This document shows positions 47,505 to 58,881 of a DNA stretch of 64,000 nt, piece after piece. Every line of letters starts with the position of its first letter. Positions within the stretch are counted from its first letter, which is position 1. Made by a program: the position numbers and the translations under genes. Below the pieces are notes generated by a model. It saw only the letters and a program-made list of their open reading frames with translations, made no database searches and was not told the DNA's origin. The stretch comes from Pseudomonas sp. 21 (lineage in GTDB: Bacteria; Pseudomonadota; Gammaproteobacteria; Pseudomonadales; Pseudomonadaceae), in assembly GCF_000955805.1 (NCBI RefSeq), contig NZ_JYOA01000007.1:20136-84135 (forward strand), in the 5' to 3' direction.

Positions 47505-47545
47505 GAGCGCCCCATGGGCGCGATCGCGGGCATGCCCGCTCCTAC
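47501..47545. repeat. REP palindrome between cca and folK
   Basis: GTAGGAGC…GCTCCTAC, with inner CGCCCCATGGGCGCGAT and GCGGGCATGCCCGC palindromes. It supplies the cca stop codon and ends three bases before the folK stop, and probably acts as a transcription end for these convergent genes. The first 24 bases are repeated at 63977-64000. Confidence 0.8.
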
Positions 47546-47548
47546 AGC

Positions 47549-48085
47549 TCAGCCCGCCGGATGCGCCTGGATCAGCGCCGCCGGCGTCAGCTCCACACCG
47601 CGCCACTGGAACGGCACTGGCCAGAGTTTCTGCGGGATACTCGCGGTGGCCCAAAGGTCCGCGAAAGTGCGCCGCACGCCCGGATGCTTCACCTCGGGAG
47701 CCAGCAACGCCAACGGCCAGAGCACGAAGGCGTTCTTCAGCACTTCCGCGCGCGGCAGCGTCAGGCCATCGAACTCGCCATGCAGATCGCCGTACAGCAA
47801 CACGTCGATATCCAGCGGCAGGCCCTTGCGCTCCGGCGCATAGCGGCCGTTGTCCGCCTCGATGTGCTTGAGCCGCAGGCTCAACTCCGCCAGCGGCAGG
47901 TCGGTGCGCGCCACAATCACGAAGTTGTAGAAGGGACCGCTGCGGATACCCACCGGCTCGCTCTCGAAGACCGGCGAACAGCGGATGTCCTCGAGGAAGC
48001 CGTCCAGCGCCTCCAGCCCGGCGAGCAGGTGCTGCTCCCGGTCGAAGTTGCTGCCCAGCCCGAGGTAGACCGTCGTCAGCGGCAT
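47549..48085 (-). CDS. folK: Hydroxymethyldihydropterin pyrophosphokinase
   Basis: A 178-residue HPPK that transfers pyrophosphate from ATP to 6-hydroxymethyl-dihydropterin in folate synthesis. Seen: VYLGLGSNFDREQHL, PVFESEPVG, FYNFVIVART, GRYAPERKGLPLDIDVLLYGD with the metal Asp pair. The start [13 protein letters not shown] overlaps the folB end by ten bases, so folB-folK is an operon. It is the PA0582/PA0583 pair in PAO1. Confidence 0.95.
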   Translation of the reverse strand: MPLTTVYLGLGSNFDREQHLLAGLEALDGFLEDIRCSPVFESEPVGIRSGPFYNFVIVARTDLPLAELSLRLKHIEADNGRYAPERKGLPLDIDVLLYGDLHGEFDGLTLPRAEVLKNAFVLWPLALLAPEVKHPGVRRTFADLWATASIPQKLWPVPFQWRGVELTPAALIQAHPAG

Positions 48086-48438
48086 CCGCGTTCGATCTCC
48101 ACACCCACGCCGATGGCGGCCGCAACGGCGCCGGGCTTGGTGACCTTCAGGCGCAGCCACTGGATACCGAATTCGGCCATCAACAACTCGGCCAGGCGCT
48201 CGGCAAAGGTCTCCACCAGTTGGAAGTGCGCGTCACGGGCGAAGGCCATGACCCGCTCGGAGAGCACGGCGTAGTCCAGGGCCTTGGCGATATCGTCGTC
48301 GGCCGCCGCCGGGCGGTTGTCCCAGCCCAGCGTCAGGTCCAGGCGCAGGCACTGCCGGATGCCCCTTTCCCAGTCGTAGACGCCGATCACGGTGTCCACT
48401 TCCAGCCCCTCGATGAAAACTCTGTCCACTGACTGCAT
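48076..48438 (-). CDS. folB: Dihydroneopterin aldolase/epimerase
   Basis: A 120-residue FolB-type enzyme ([52 protein letters not shown]). It splits dihydroneopterin to hydroxymethyl-dihydropterin, the FolK substrate. The start [11 protein letters not shown] is preferred; the longer frame is a shadow over plsY. It is divergent from plsY with 71 bases between starts. Confidence 0.94.
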   Translation of the reverse strand: MQSVDRVFIEGLEVDTVIGVYDWERGIRQCLRLDLTLGWDNRPAAADDDIAKALDYAVLSERVMAFARDAHFQLVETFAERLAELLMAEFGIQWLRLKVTKPGAVAAAIGVGVEIERGCR

Positions 48439-48509
48439 GCTCCAAGGCGACACGACAAGCGGCCGGCGCCCCGTTAGAATCGGAAACGACCTCGTCTCCG
48501 GTGGAAACC

Positions 48510-49079
48510 ATGTTCTGGTTCTTGGCGATCCTCGCCTACCTGCTCGGATCACTGTCCTTCGCGGTACTCCTCAGTCGCCTGTTCGGCACTGCCGACCCGC
48601 GCGCCAGCGGCTCGGGCAATCCCGGCGCCACCAACATGCTGCGCCTGGCCGGCAAGAAGATCGCCATCCTCACCCTGCTCGGCGATCTCGCCAAGGGGCT
48701 GCTGCCCGTACTCATCGCCCGCCTGCTCGGCCTGTCCGACATGCAGCAGGCCTGGGTCGGGCTGGCAGCGGTGATCGGTCACCTCTACCCGCTGTACTTC
48801 AACTTCCGCGGCGGCAAGGGCGTCGCCACTGCCGCCGGCATGCTGCTGGCGCTGTACCCGCCAGCCGCCCTGCTCGCGGCAGTCGCCTGGCTGGTGACCT
48901 TCAAGCTGTCGCGCACCAGTTCGCTCGCTTCCCTGGTCGCCACGCCGCTGACCCTGCCGCTGCTGGCCTGGCAGGAGCCGTCGGCGCTGCTGCCCATGAC
49001 CGTGCTCACCGGCCTGATCGTCTGGCGTCACCGCAGTAACCTGCGCGATCTCATCGCCGGACGCGAGCGCCACTTCTAG
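48510..49079 (+). CDS. plsY: Acyl-phosphate glycerol-3-phosphate acyltransferase
   Basis: A 189-residue integral membrane enzyme, starting phospholipid synthesis by acylating glycerol-3-phosphate. Motifs: [11 protein letters not shown] (phosphate), [12 protein letters not shown] (loop 1) and [13 protein letters not shown]. About five membrane segments. The start at the ATG in [11 protein letters not shown], with GGTGG upstream, is preferred over GTG at 48501. Confidence 0.95.
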   Translation: MFWFLAILAYLLGSLSFAVLLSRLFGTADPRASGSGNPGATNMLRLAGKKIAILTLLGDLAKGLLPVLIARLLGLSDMQQAWVGLAAVIGHLYPLYFNFRGGKGVATAAGMLLALYPPAALLAAVAWLVTFKLSRTSSLASLVATPLTLPLLAWQEPSALLPMTVLTGLIVWRHRSNLRDLIAGRERHF

Positions 49080-49108
49080 AGCCGCGAGCTTCCCGGCCCG
49101 CGTACCGC

Positions 49109-49165
49109 GCTGCAAGCGAAAAAACGGCCCATGCCGCTCAGAGCATGTGCCGCGTCGTTTGCAGC
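49109..49165. terminator. Bidirectional terminator-like repeat between plsY and tsaD
   Basis: GCTGCAA…TTGCAGC arms with GCGAAAAAACGGC/GCCGCGTCG inner pairing form a long stem between convergent genes, with an A-run on the left arm that gives a T-run on the minus strand. Confidence 0.55.
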
Positions 49166-49173
49166 TTCATTAT

Positions 49174-50199
49174 TCAGATCGCCGGCAGCGACTCCATTGG
49201 CCAACGCGCATGGACGCCGATCGACGGGCCGTCCTGCTGCCCGGCCACCAGGCGCTGGCAGCCAGCATAGGCGATCATCGCGCCGTTATCGGTGCAGAAG
49301 CGCGGGCGGGCGTAGAACACCTGGCCCTTCATTTCGCCGAGCATCTTTTCCAGATGCTGGCGCAAGGCCTGGTTGGCGCTGACGCCACCAGCGATGACCA
49401 GACTCTTGAGGTGAGTCTGCTTGAGCGCGCGCTTGCACTTGATGGTCAGGGTCTCGACCACGGCGGTCTGGAACGCCAGGGCGATATCGCAGCGGGTCTG
49501 CTCGCTGTCGTCACCTTCGGCAACGCAGCGCTGCCAGGTGTTCAGCGCGAAAGTCTTGAGGCCGCTGAAGCTGAAATCCAGCCCCGGACGATCGGTCATC
49601 GGCCTTGGGAAAACAAAGCGACCCGCGGTGCCACGTTCGGCCAGACGGGCGATCTCCGGACCACCGGGATAGGCCAGGCCGAGCAGCTTGGCAGTCTTGT
49701 CGAAGGCCTCGCCGGCAGCGTCGTCCACCGACTCGCCGAGCACCTGGTACTGGCCGATGCCATCCACCCGCACCAGCTGGGTGTGGCCGCCGGACACCAG
49801 CAAGGCGACGAACGGAAACTTCGGCGGCTGCTCTTCCAGCATCGGAGCCAGCAGGTGGCCTTCCATATGGTGCACGCCGACGGCCGGTATGCCCCAGGCG
49901 AACGCCATGGCCTGGGCGCAGGACGCGCCGACCAGCAGCGCACCCACCAGGCCGGGGCCGGCAGTGTAGGCGATGGCATCGATGTCTTCGGCGGTGCGGC
50001 CGGACTCGTCCAGCACCTGGCGAATCAGCGGCAGCATGCGCTTGACATGATCACGGGACGCCAGCTCGGGAACCACGCCGCCGTACACGCGATGCAGGTC
50101 GATCTGGCTGAACAGCGCGTCGGCCAGCAGGCCTTTTTCGCTGTCGTACAGGGCGACGCCGGTCTCGTCGCAGGAGGTTTCCAACCCCAGCACTAGCAT
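49174..50199 (-). CDS. tsaD: tRNA threonylcarbamoyladenosine transferase TsaD
   Basis: A 341-residue Kae1/TsaD protein that, with TsaB and TsaE, makes t6A at position 37 of ANN-decoding tRNAs. [19 protein letters not shown] starts the ASKHA fold; metal His residues in [13 protein letters not shown] (about 110-122); VSGGHTQLV and [12 protein letters not shown] follow. Divergent from rpsU as in most gammaproteobacteria. Confidence 0.97.
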   Translation of the reverse strand: MLVLGLETSCDETGVALYDSEKGLLADALFSQIDLHRVYGGVVPELASRDHVKRMLPLIRQVLDESGRTAEDIDAIAYTAGPGLVGALLVGASCAQAMAFAWGIPAVGVHHMEGHLLAPMLEEQPPKFPFVALLVSGGHTQLVRVDGIGQYQVLGESVDDAAGEAFDKTAKLLGLAYPGGPEIARLAERGTAGRFVFPRPMTDRPGLDFSFSGLKTFALNTWQRCVAEGDDSEQTRCDIALAFQTAVVETLTIKCKRALKQTHLKSLVIAGGVSANQALRQHLEKMLGEMKGQVFYARPRFCTDNGAMIAYAGCQRLVAGQQDGPSIGVHARWPMESLPAI

Positions 50200-50287
50200 G
50201 GGTTTGAGCCTTTACTCTGGGCAAAATTGAAGCCGCGCATCATAATCGCCGGCTGGGCTTCGGACCAGTGCTTTTCGATCGGAGGCT

Positions 50288-50316
50288 TTGCATTCCTCCT
50301 TCCGAACGTTTAATAT
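50288..50316 (+). promoter_or_regulatory. rpsU operon promoter
   Basis: TTGCAT (50288-50293), a 17-bp spacer and TAATAT (50311-50316) make a plausible sigma-70 promoter about 85 bp before rpsU, in the AT-richest part of the tsaD-rpsU gap. Confidence 0.55.
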
Positions 50317-50399
50317 CCGCAACCCTTGAAAACCGCCGACTCCGAACAACCGTCAGGAGCGCGATAAATCCTCCGGTAATCATTGAAGGTACGACCTGG

Positions 50400-50615
50400 A
50401 TGCCCGCCGTCAAAGTTAAAGAGAACGAACCCTTCGACGTAGCTCTGCGTCGTTTCAAGCGCTCCTGCGAAAAAGCAGGCGTACTGGCCGAAGTCCGTAG
50501 CCGTGAGTTCTACGAAAAGCCGACCGCCGAGCGTAAGCGCAAGGCCGCTGCCGCTGTTAAGCGTCACGCCAAGAAAGTGCAGCGCGAACAGCGCCGCCGC
50601 GAGCGCCTGTACTGA
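50400..50615 (+). CDS. rpsU: 30S ribosomal protein S21
   Basis: A 71-residue basic protein, [20 protein letters not shown]…RERLY, the standard size and sequence of S21, needed for translation initiation. It is the first gene of the rpsU-dnaG-rpoD macromolecular synthesis operon. The upstream frame extension is ignored because 71 residues is the family length. Confidence 0.98.
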   Translation: MPAVKVKENEPFDVALRRFKRSCEKAGVLAEVRSREFYEKPTAERKRKAAAAVKRHAKKVQREQRRRERLY

Positions 50616-50690
50616 GTTACAGCGCTTCGTCGCACGCTTTCCGCATCGCCCGGCCCACTCGCCGGGCGAGTGCCTGAAACAAGGCACCCG

Positions 50691-50726
50691 ACTCCGATTC
50701 GCATTCGCGGACTTCGGAGTTTTTGC
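50691..50726 (+). terminator. Terminator in the rpsU-dnaG gap
   Basis: ACTCCGA/TCGGAGT, a 7-bp stem with a long loop, followed by TTTTG. A second hairpin, CACTCGC/GCGAGTG, lies just upstream (50655-50673). In this operon an internal terminator keeps primase low relative to S21. Confidence 0.7.
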
Positions 50727-50815
50727 TTTTCCAGCCCCATGCTTAGTCTCAAGCCTCGCCCACGGCTTCACCGCCGGGGACTATGCTTGGGTCCACCCTG
50801 CGTCCCGATGAGTCT

Positions 50816-52840
50816 ATGGCCGGCCTGATTCCACAATCCTTCATCGATGACCTGCTCAACCGCACCGACATTCTCGATGTGGTGAGTTCGCGCATCCAGC
50901 TGAAGAAGACCGGCAAGAACTACAGCGCCTGCTGCCCGTTCCACAAGGAGAAGACACCCTCCTTCACCGTCAGCCCGGACAAGCAGTTCTACTATTGCTT
51001 CGGCTGCGGCGCCGGCGGCAACGCGCTCGGCTTCATCATGGACCACGACCAGCTGGACTTCGTCCAGGCGGTCGAGGACCTGGCCAAGCGCGCCGGGATG
51101 GACATCCCCCGCGAGGAAGGCCGGCGCGGCAACAAGCCCCGCCAACCGGTCGACTCACCGCTGTACCCGCTGCTGGCCGGCGCCGCCGAGTTCTACCGCC
51201 AGGCGCTGAAAGGCCACCCGGCACGCAAGGCTGCGGTGGAATACCTCAAGGGCCGCGGCCTGACCGGCGAGATTGCCCGCGACTTCGGCCTGGGCTTCGC
51301 CCCGCCGGGCTGGGACAACCTGCTGAAGAACCTCGGCGGCGACAACCTGCAGCTCAAGGCCATGCTCGACGCCGGCCTGCTGGTGGAAAACCCCGACAGC
51401 GGCAAGCGCTACGACCGCTTCCGCGACCGGGTAATCTTCCCCATCCGCGACAGCCGCGGCCGGGTGATCGCCTTCGGCGGCCGGGTGCTGGGCGACGACA
51501 AGCCGAAATACCTGAACTCGCCGGAAACCCCGGTCTTCCATAAAGGACAGGAGCTCTACGGCCTGTACGAGGCGCGGAAGAACAACCGGGATCTCGACGA
51601 GATCATGGTGGTCGAAGGCTACATGGACGTCATCGCACTGGCGCAGCAGGGCATCCGCAACGCGGTCGCCACCCTGGGTACGGCCACCAGCGAGGAACAC
51701 ATCAAGCGGCTGTTCCGCATCGTGCCGAACATCCTCTTCTGCTTCGACGGCGACCAGGCCGGCCGCAATGCTGCCTGGCGCGCACTGGAGTCGGCACTGA
51801 GCAACCTGCAGGACGGGCGCAAGGTGCGCTTCCTGTTCCTGCCCGAAGGCGAAGACCCGGACAGCCTGGTGCGCGCCGAAGGCCCGGATGCGTTCCGCGC
51901 CCGCCTCGCCCACCAGGCACAGCCGCTGGCGGACTACTTCTTCCAGCAACTGACCGAGGAAGCCGACCCCAGCACGCTGGAAGGCAAGGCGCACCTGGCG
52001 ACCCTGGCCGGGCCGCTGCTGGAGAAGATCCCCGGCAACACGCTGCGCCTGCTGATGCGCCAGCGCCTGGGCGAGATTACCGGCCTGTCCGCCGAAGCGC
52101 TCAGCCAGATCAGCGCCCCGCGCTCCGGCCTCGCCGGCCAGGGAAAACCGGGCCACGGACCCGCTCCGGCCAAGGCACAAGGCCCAGACCAGCACGCCCA
52201 CGAGTACGCCGACTACGACATGGGCCAGTTCTCCGAGCATGGCGACAGTCATTACCAGGACGCTTCGAACTACTTCGAAGCGCCACAGGAGTTTCCCGCC
52301 GGCAACGGCGGTGCCAAGCAGGGCAAGAAGCCCTGGAAGGGCGATCGCAAATGGGACGGCAAGGGCAGGAAAGGCGACTTTACGCCGCGCCAGCCACGCA
52401 CCGAGATCAGCGTCGAATCGCCGACCCTGACCGCGCTGCGCACCCTGCTGCACCATCCTCAACTGGCGCAGAGCGTCGAGGATGCGAGCCACTTCTCCAA
52501 CGAGGGACAGACCTATTCGCAACTGCTCGCGGCACTGGTCGAAGCGTTGCAGAAGAATCCGAGACAGAGCTCGATGCACCTCATCGCGCGCTGGCACGGA
52601 ACACCCCAAGGGCGCCTGCTGCAGGTGCTGGCGGGGAAAGAATGGCTGATCGACGACGGCAATCTTGAAAAGCAGTTCGTCGACACCATTACTACACTTG
52701 CACACAACCAACTGCTCAGCAGCCGCGAAGCCCGCCTGCACAGTGTGCTGCGAAAGAATCCCAGTGAACTGACCGACGAAGAGAAAGCATTACTGCGGGA
52801 GCACTACAGCACCCCCTCTTCAACAGGCAGCCAGAGCTGA
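50816..52840 (+). CDS. dnaG: DNA primase
   Basis: A 674-residue primase making RNA primers at replication forks. N-terminal CHC2 zinc finger: CCPFHKEKTPSF then YYCFGCGAGGN. TOPRIM motifs: VVEGYMDVIAL and CFDGDQAGRNAAWRA. The C-terminal DnaB-binding domain follows a Gly/Lys/Gln-rich linker (about 430-540). The start MAGLIPQSFIDDLLNRTDI is conserved; its ribosome site is weak (GATGAG), which matches the low primase level expected. Confidence 0.97.
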   Translation: MAGLIPQSFIDDLLNRTDILDVVSSRIQLKKTGKNYSACCPFHKEKTPSFTVSPDKQFYYCFGCGAGGNALGFIMDHDQLDFVQAVEDLAKRAGMDIPREEGRRGNKPRQPVDSPLYPLLAGAAEFYRQALKGHPARKAAVEYLKGRGLTGEIARDFGLGFAPPGWDNLLKNLGGDNLQLKAMLDAGLLVENPDSGKRYDRFRDRVIFPIRDSRGRVIAFGGRVLGDDKPKYLNSPETPVFHKGQELYGLYEARKNNRDLDEIMVVEGYMDVIALAQQGIRNAVATLGTATSEEHIKRLFRIVPNILFCFDGDQAGRNAAWRALESALSNLQDGRKVRFLFLPEGEDPDSLVRAEGPDAFRARLAHQAQPLADYFFQQLTEEADPSTLEGKAHLATLAGPLLEKIPGNTLRLLMRQRLGEITGLSAEALSQISAPRSGLAGQGKPGHGPAPAKAQGPDQHAHEYADYDMGQFSEHGDSHYQDASNYFEAPQEFPAGNGGAKQGKKPWKGDRKWDGKGRKGDFTPRQPRTEISVESPTLTALRTLLHHPQLAQSVEDASHFSNEGQTYSQLLAALVEALQKNPRQSSMHLIARWHGTPQGRLLQVLAGKEWLIDDGNLEKQFVDTITTLAHNQLLSSREARLHSVLRKNPSELTDEEKALLREHYSTPSSTGSQS

Positions 52841-52863
52841 ACTGGCGCCTGAAGCCTCGAATC

Positions 52864-52872
52864 TGGTATAAT
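52864..52872 (+). promoter_or_regulatory. rpoD extended -10 promoter
   Basis: TGGTATAAT, a perfect -10 with the TG extension, lies 24 bases after the dnaG stop and 46 bases before the rpoD ATG. There is no good -35, typical of extended -10 promoters. It would give rpoD transcription independent of rpsU-dnaG. Confidence 0.7.
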
Positions 52873-52918
52873 CCTCGGCTTATTTCAGCCCGCCAAGACC
52901 TTCAGTGGATAGGGTGTT

Positions 52919-54772
<1,854 letters not shown>

Positions 54773-54778
54773 CGAAGA

Positions 54779-54807
54779 ACCCCCGGCCAAAACCGGGGGT
54801 TTTTCTT
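54779..54807 (+). terminator. Terminator after rpoD
   Basis: ACCCCCGG/CCGGGGGT with a 6-nt loop and a TTTTCTTT tail, directly after the stop codon. It closes the macromolecular synthesis operon. Confidence 0.93.
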
Positions 54808-54875
54808 TGGGCCTTCCATCGGGCAAAGTGCCACGTCTACACTTCGGCATAGTCCCCCCTGGAATGAGGCCCTTC

Positions 54876-57800
54876 ATGCCGCGTCTGCAGGCAGTTCTAC
54901 TGTGGTGCCTCGCATTCTGGGCGGGACAGGCCTTCGCCCTGAGCCTCACGCCCGACGAACAGCAGTGGCTGCAGGCGCACCCCACCCTGCGCCTGGGCGT
55001 GGACGCCTCCTGGCCCCCCTTCGAATTCCGTGACGCGCAAGGTCACTACCAGGGCCTCGCCCCGGCCTACGTGGAGTACCTCAGCGAGCAGCTCAAGGTG
55101 AAGCTGGAATCCGTGGAGCCGAAGGACTGGAACGACCTGCTGCAACAGGCCCGCACCGATCAGGTCGACCTGCTTCCTGGCGTCATGGCCACGCCCAGAC
55201 GCCTCGACTACCTCAGCTTCACCCGCCCCTACCTCGACTTCCCGATCATCATCCTCGCCCGCCGCAACGGACCGGAGCCGGCGAACGTGAAGGAACTGTA
55301 TGGCCTCAGAGTCGGCGTGGTGGCCCATTACGCCCCGCACGAACTGCTGGTCGCCAACCACCCTGACCTCAACCTGCAGCCACTGCCGAGCATCGCCGCC
55401 GGCCTGCAGGCGCTGGCCACCGGCCAGGTGGATGCCTTCGTCGGCGACCTCGCCTCCAGCGTCTGGAACCTGCGCCAGCTCAAGCTTGAAGGCCTGCAGA
55501 TCAGCGGCGAGACGCCCTACCGCTACCAACTGGCGATGGCCGTACCCAAGGACCAGACCCTCCTTCTGGGCATCCTCGACAAGGTGCTCGCCGACATGAA
55601 GCCCGAGCAGATCGAGGCGCTGCAGGCACCCTGGGTCGGTGGCCTGGTGGATCGTCGCAGCGTCTGGCCCGAAGTGTTCCGCGTCGTACTCCCCATCGCG
55701 CTGCTCACCGCCCTCACCCTGCTGGTGCTGTTCACCATGAACCGCCGCCTGCGCGGCGAGATGCAGCGCCGCGAGAAGCTCGAACAGGCACTGCGCGACA
55801 GCGAACAGCACTATCGCGGACTGGTGGAAAGCCTCACCGCCATCGCCTGGGAAATGCGCCTGTCGGAAAACCGCTTCACCTACGTCTCACCCCACGCCCA
55901 GCGGCTGCTCGGCTACCCGATCAAGGACTGGCTGGAACCCGGCTTCTGGCAGCGTACCCTGCACCCGGATGACGCCGAGCGCGCCATCCACTTCTGCCTC
56001 AGCGAGAGCCAGGCCGGGCGCAACCACAGCTTCGACTACCGCATGCTTGCCGCCGATGGGCGGATCGTCTGGATTCGCGATATCGTCACGCTGATCCAGC
56101 ATGCCGACGAGATGATCCTGCGCGGCCTGATGATCGACATCACCGACGCCATGCACACCGAGCAGGCCCTGCGCCTGTCCGAGCAGAAGTTCGCCTCGGT
56201 ATTCCACCACTGCCCGGACATCATCGTCCTCGCCCGGCGCGTCGACGGGCAACTGCTGGCGGTGAACAGCACCTTCGAACAACAGATCGGCATCCCGGCC
56301 AGCGAGGCGCTGGGCAAGACCTCCACCGAGCTCGGCATCTGGGGCGAACCGGGCATGGGCCCGGCGATGCTCGCGCGCCTGCAGGGCGAACCGCTGAACA
56401 ACGTCGAGATTCCGCTCAACCGCCGCGACGGTACGCGCTTCACCGCCCTCCTCTCAGCCCAGCACATCGTCCTCGACGACACCCCGGCGCTGGTGGTGGT
56501 GGTGCGCAACATCTCCCAGGTCAAGGAAACCCAGGAGCAACTGCGCGTCTCCGAGGAAAAGTTTGCCAAGGCCTTCCACGCCTCCCCCGACGGCATGCTC
56601 ATCTCGCGCATCAGCGACGGCCGGCTGGTGGAAGTGAACCAGGGCTTCACCCGCATCACCGGCTACAGCCGCGAGGAAGCCGCCGAGCGCTCCACCCTGG
56701 ACCTGCGCCTGTGGGCCAACCCGGCCGACCGCAGCAAGCTGCTGGGCATCCTCGACAGCGCTTCCAGCGCCCCGGACTTCACCGCGCAGATCCGCACCCG
56801 CGACGGCAGCCTGCGCCTCTGCGAGCTGTCCGCCCACCGCATCACCATCGGCAACGACGACTGCATGCTGACCATTGCCCGGGACATCACCGAGCAGCAG
56901 CAGATGCAGGAAAAGCTCCGCCTCGCCGCCACCGTATTCGAAAGCACCGCCGAAGGCGTGATGATCACCGACGCGCGCCAGCAGATAGTCGCCGTCAACC
57001 GCGCCTTCAGCGAAATCACCGGCTACAGCGAACAGGAAGCCCTCGGCAACTCACCGCGCCTGCTCGCCTCCGGCCAGCACGACAGCAGCTTCTACGTCGC
57101 CCTCTGGCACCAGCTCAACGCCGAGGGCCATTGGCAGGGCGAAATCTGGAACCGGCGCAAGAACCAGGAGCTGTACCCGGAATGGCTGACCGTCAGCGCC
57201 GTGCGCGACGCCGATGGCGAGCTGTCGCACTACGTGGGTGTGTTCGCCGACATCTCCACCCTCAAGTACGCCCAGGCGCGGCTCGACTACCAGGCCCACC
57301 ACGACCCGCTCACCGGGCTGCCCAACCGCCTGCTGTTCGAAAGCCGCCTGAACGCCTCACTCAAGGAGGCCCAGGAAGACGATCACCAGGGCGCCGTGCT
57401 GTTCCTCGACCTCGACCGCTTCAAGCACATCAACGACAGCCTCGGCCACCCGGTCGGCGACCTGCTGCTGAAATCCATCGCCACCCGCCTACGCGAGCAG
57501 TTGCGCGACGTCGACACCGTGGCCCGCCAGGGCGGCGATGAATTCATCATCCTGCTACCCGGCCTGCACCACGCGCTGGATGCCGAGCATGTCGCCAACA
57601 AGCTGCTGCTGTGTTTCGACAAGCCATTCATCGCCGGCGAACAGGAGTTCTTCGTCAGCGCCAGCATCGGCATCTGCCTTTACCCCAGCGATGGTGGCGA
57701 CGTGGCCACCCTGGTGAAGAACGCCGACGCCGCCATGTACCGGGCCAAGGCCCAGGGTCGCAACCGCGTCGAGTTCTACACCCGCGAACTGACCTTCCAG

Positions 57801-58610
57801 GCCACCGAACGCATGGCCCTGGAACACGAGCTGCGCCGCGCTCTGGAGAGCGACCAGCTGCAGCTCTACTACCAGCCCAAGCTGTCCCTCGCCAGCGGCC
57901 AGCTTGTAGGAGCAGAGGCGTTGATCCGCTGGAAGCACCCGCAATTCGGCGCGATTTCTCCGGATCGCTTCATCCCCCTGGCCGAGGAAAACGGCCTGAT
58001 CCTGCCGCTGGGCGACTGGGTACTGCGCGAAGCCTGCCGGCAGATGAGTCGCTGGCAGGACAGCCACGCCGCCTTCGGCCCGCTCTCGGTCAACCTCGCC
58101 GGCGCACAGCTGCGCCAGACCAACCTGGTCGAACGCATCCGCGAGCTGCTCGCCCACTACAACCTGCAGCCCTCGCGCCTGCAACTGGAGATCACCGAGA
58201 GCTTCCTCATGCACCAGACCGAGGAGGCGCTGTCGATCCTGCACAGCCTCAAGCACCTGGGCGTGCAGCTGGCCATCGACGACTTCGGCACCGGCTACTC
58301 CTCGCTCAGCTACCTGAAGCAACTGCCGCTGGATACCCTGAAGATCGACCAGTCCTTCGTCCACGGCCTGCCGGACGACCCCCACGACGCCGCCATCGCT
58401 CGCGCCATCATCGCCCTGGGCCGCAGCATGAACCTCACGGTGATCGCCGAAGGCGTGGAACACGAAGCCCAGGAACGCTTCCTCGAAGCGGAAGGCTGCG
58501 ACCAGATCCAGGGCTACGCGCTCAGCGCCCCGCTACCGGCCGACGCCTTTGCCAACCGCTTCCTGGTCCCGCTGCATCCGGTTGGCGCAAGCCAGAACGC
58601 ACCGGTATAA
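54876..58610 (+). CDS. rmcA: RmcA-like redox-responsive c-di-GMP regulator (SBP-PAS4-GGDEF-EAL)
   Basis: A 1244-residue membrane protein, matching RmcA (PA0575) in layout and size. Signal peptide to about 25, a periplasmic SBP_bac_3-like domain (about 30-255), TM near 270-290, four PAS domains (about 315-800), GGDEF (ARQGGDEF, with inhibitory-site RDVD five residues before) and EAL ([24 protein letters not shown]). In P. aeruginosa the PAS domains bind FAD and tune c-di-GMP hydrolysis to phenazine redox state. The start at 54876 has GAGG six bases upstream; an in-frame ATG at 54864 would add four residues. Confidence 0.93.
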   Translation: MPRLQAVLLWCLAFWAGQAFALSLTPDEQQWLQAHPTLRLGVDASWPPFEFRDAQGHYQGLAPAYVEYLSEQLKVKLESVEPKDWNDLLQQARTDQVDLLPGVMATPRRLDYLSFTRPYLDFPIIILARRNGPEPANVKELYGLRVGVVAHYAPHELLVANHPDLNLQPLPSIAAGLQALATGQVDAFVGDLASSVWNLRQLKLEGLQISGETPYRYQLAMAVPKDQTLLLGILDKVLADMKPEQIEALQAPWVGGLVDRRSVWPEVFRVVLPIALLTALTLLVLFTMNRRLRGEMQRREKLEQALRDSEQHYRGLVESLTAIAWEMRLSENRFTYVSPHAQRLLGYPIKDWLEPGFWQRTLHPDDAERAIHFCLSESQAGRNHSFDYRMLAADGRIVWIRDIVTLIQHADEMILRGLMIDITDAMHTEQALRLSEQKFASVFHHCPDIIVLARRVDGQLLAVNSTFEQQIGIPASEALGKTSTELGIWGEPGMGPAMLARLQGEPLNNVEIPLNRRDGTRFTALLSAQHIVLDDTPALVVVVRNISQVKETQEQLRVSEEKFAKAFHASPDGMLISRISDGRLVEVNQGFTRITGYSREEAAERSTLDLRLWANPADRSKLLGILDSASSAPDFTAQIRTRDGSLRLCELSAHRITIGNDDCMLTIARDITEQQQMQEKLRLAATVFESTAEGVMITDARQQIVAVNRAFSEITGYSEQEALGNSPRLLASGQHDSSFYVALWHQLNAEGHWQGEIWNRRKNQELYPEWLTVSAVRDADGELSHYVGVFADISTLKYAQARLDYQAHHDPLTGLPNRLLFESRLNASLKEAQEDDHQGAVLFLDLDRFKHINDSLGHPVGDLLLKSIATRLREQLRDVDTVARQGGDEFIILLPGLHHALDAEHVANKLLLCFDKPFIAGEQEFFVSASIGICLYPSDGGDVATLVKNADAAMYRAKAQGRNRVEFYTRELTFQATERMALEHELRRALESDQLQLYYQPKLSLASGQLVGAEALIRWKHPQFGAISPDRFIPLAEENGLILPLGDWVLREACRQMSRWQDSHAAFGPLSVNLAGAQLRQTNLVERIRELLAHYNLQPSRLQLEITESFLMHQTEEALSILHSLKHLGVQLAIDDFGTGYSSLSYLKQLPLDTLKIDQSFVHGLPDDPHDAAIARAIIALGRSMNLTVIAEGVEHEAQERFLEAEGCDQIQGYALSAPLPADAFANRFLVPLHPVGASQNAPV

Positions 58611-58611
58611 T
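58582..58611 (+). promoter_or_regulatory. tRNA promoter overlapping the rmcA stop
   Basis: TTGGCG (58582-58587), 18-bp spacer, perfect TATAAT (58606-58611). The rmcA TAA stop is part of the -10 box. The expected start lies about 8-10 bases before the tRNA. Confidence 0.75.
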
Positions 58612-58626
58612 CCGCCCGCCTTCTGG

Positions 58627-58703
58627 GGGCCTATAGCTCAGTTGGTTAGAGCAGAGGACTCATAATCCTTTGGTCCACGGTTCAAGTCCGTGTGGGCCCA
58701 CCA
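58627..58703 (+). tRNA. tRNA with CAT anticodon, probably tRNA-Ile2 (lysidine type)
   Basis: A 77-base cloverleaf including encoded CCA. It has a 7-bp acceptor stem GGGCCTA, a D-loop AGCTCAGTTGGTTAGAGC, an anticodon loop with CAT, and a T-arm GGTTCAAGTCC. Positions 4-69 and 5-68 are C-G pairs, the pair of features TilS uses to pick tRNA-Ile2 and reject tRNA-Met, so the C34 is probably lysidine-modified to read AUA. Automatic tools often name such genes tRNA-Met. Confidence 0.9.
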
Positions 58704-58714
58704 CCCTTTCAGCA

Positions 58715-58740
58715 AAAGGCCGCGCGGATGCGCGGCTTTT
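58715..58740 (+). terminator. Terminator after the tRNA
   Basis: AAAAGGCCGCGC and GCGCGGCTTTT with loop GGAT; a T-run follows on the plus strand, 12 bases after CCA. Confidence 0.85.
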
Positions 58741-58881
58741 GCGTTTCTGCCAGTCAATTCTCCAGCAGCCGAACGAGAGCCACTTCACACCCGCCGTCGT
58801 CCACCTGACGCAAGCGCCCCGCCGACATGACAGGGGTCAATATCAGATAGCCATTAGCCATTAAATTGGCATCTCCCTGAT

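Noticed and set aside
47501..47545. Classical rho-independent terminator for cca
   Set aside because: There is a strong palindrome but no T-run, and the sequence recurs elsewhere, so it is better called a REP element.
58627..58703. tRNA as integration site of a mobile element
   Set aside because: No integrase gene and no repeat of the tRNA 3' end is seen in the window; the flanks look like core genes.
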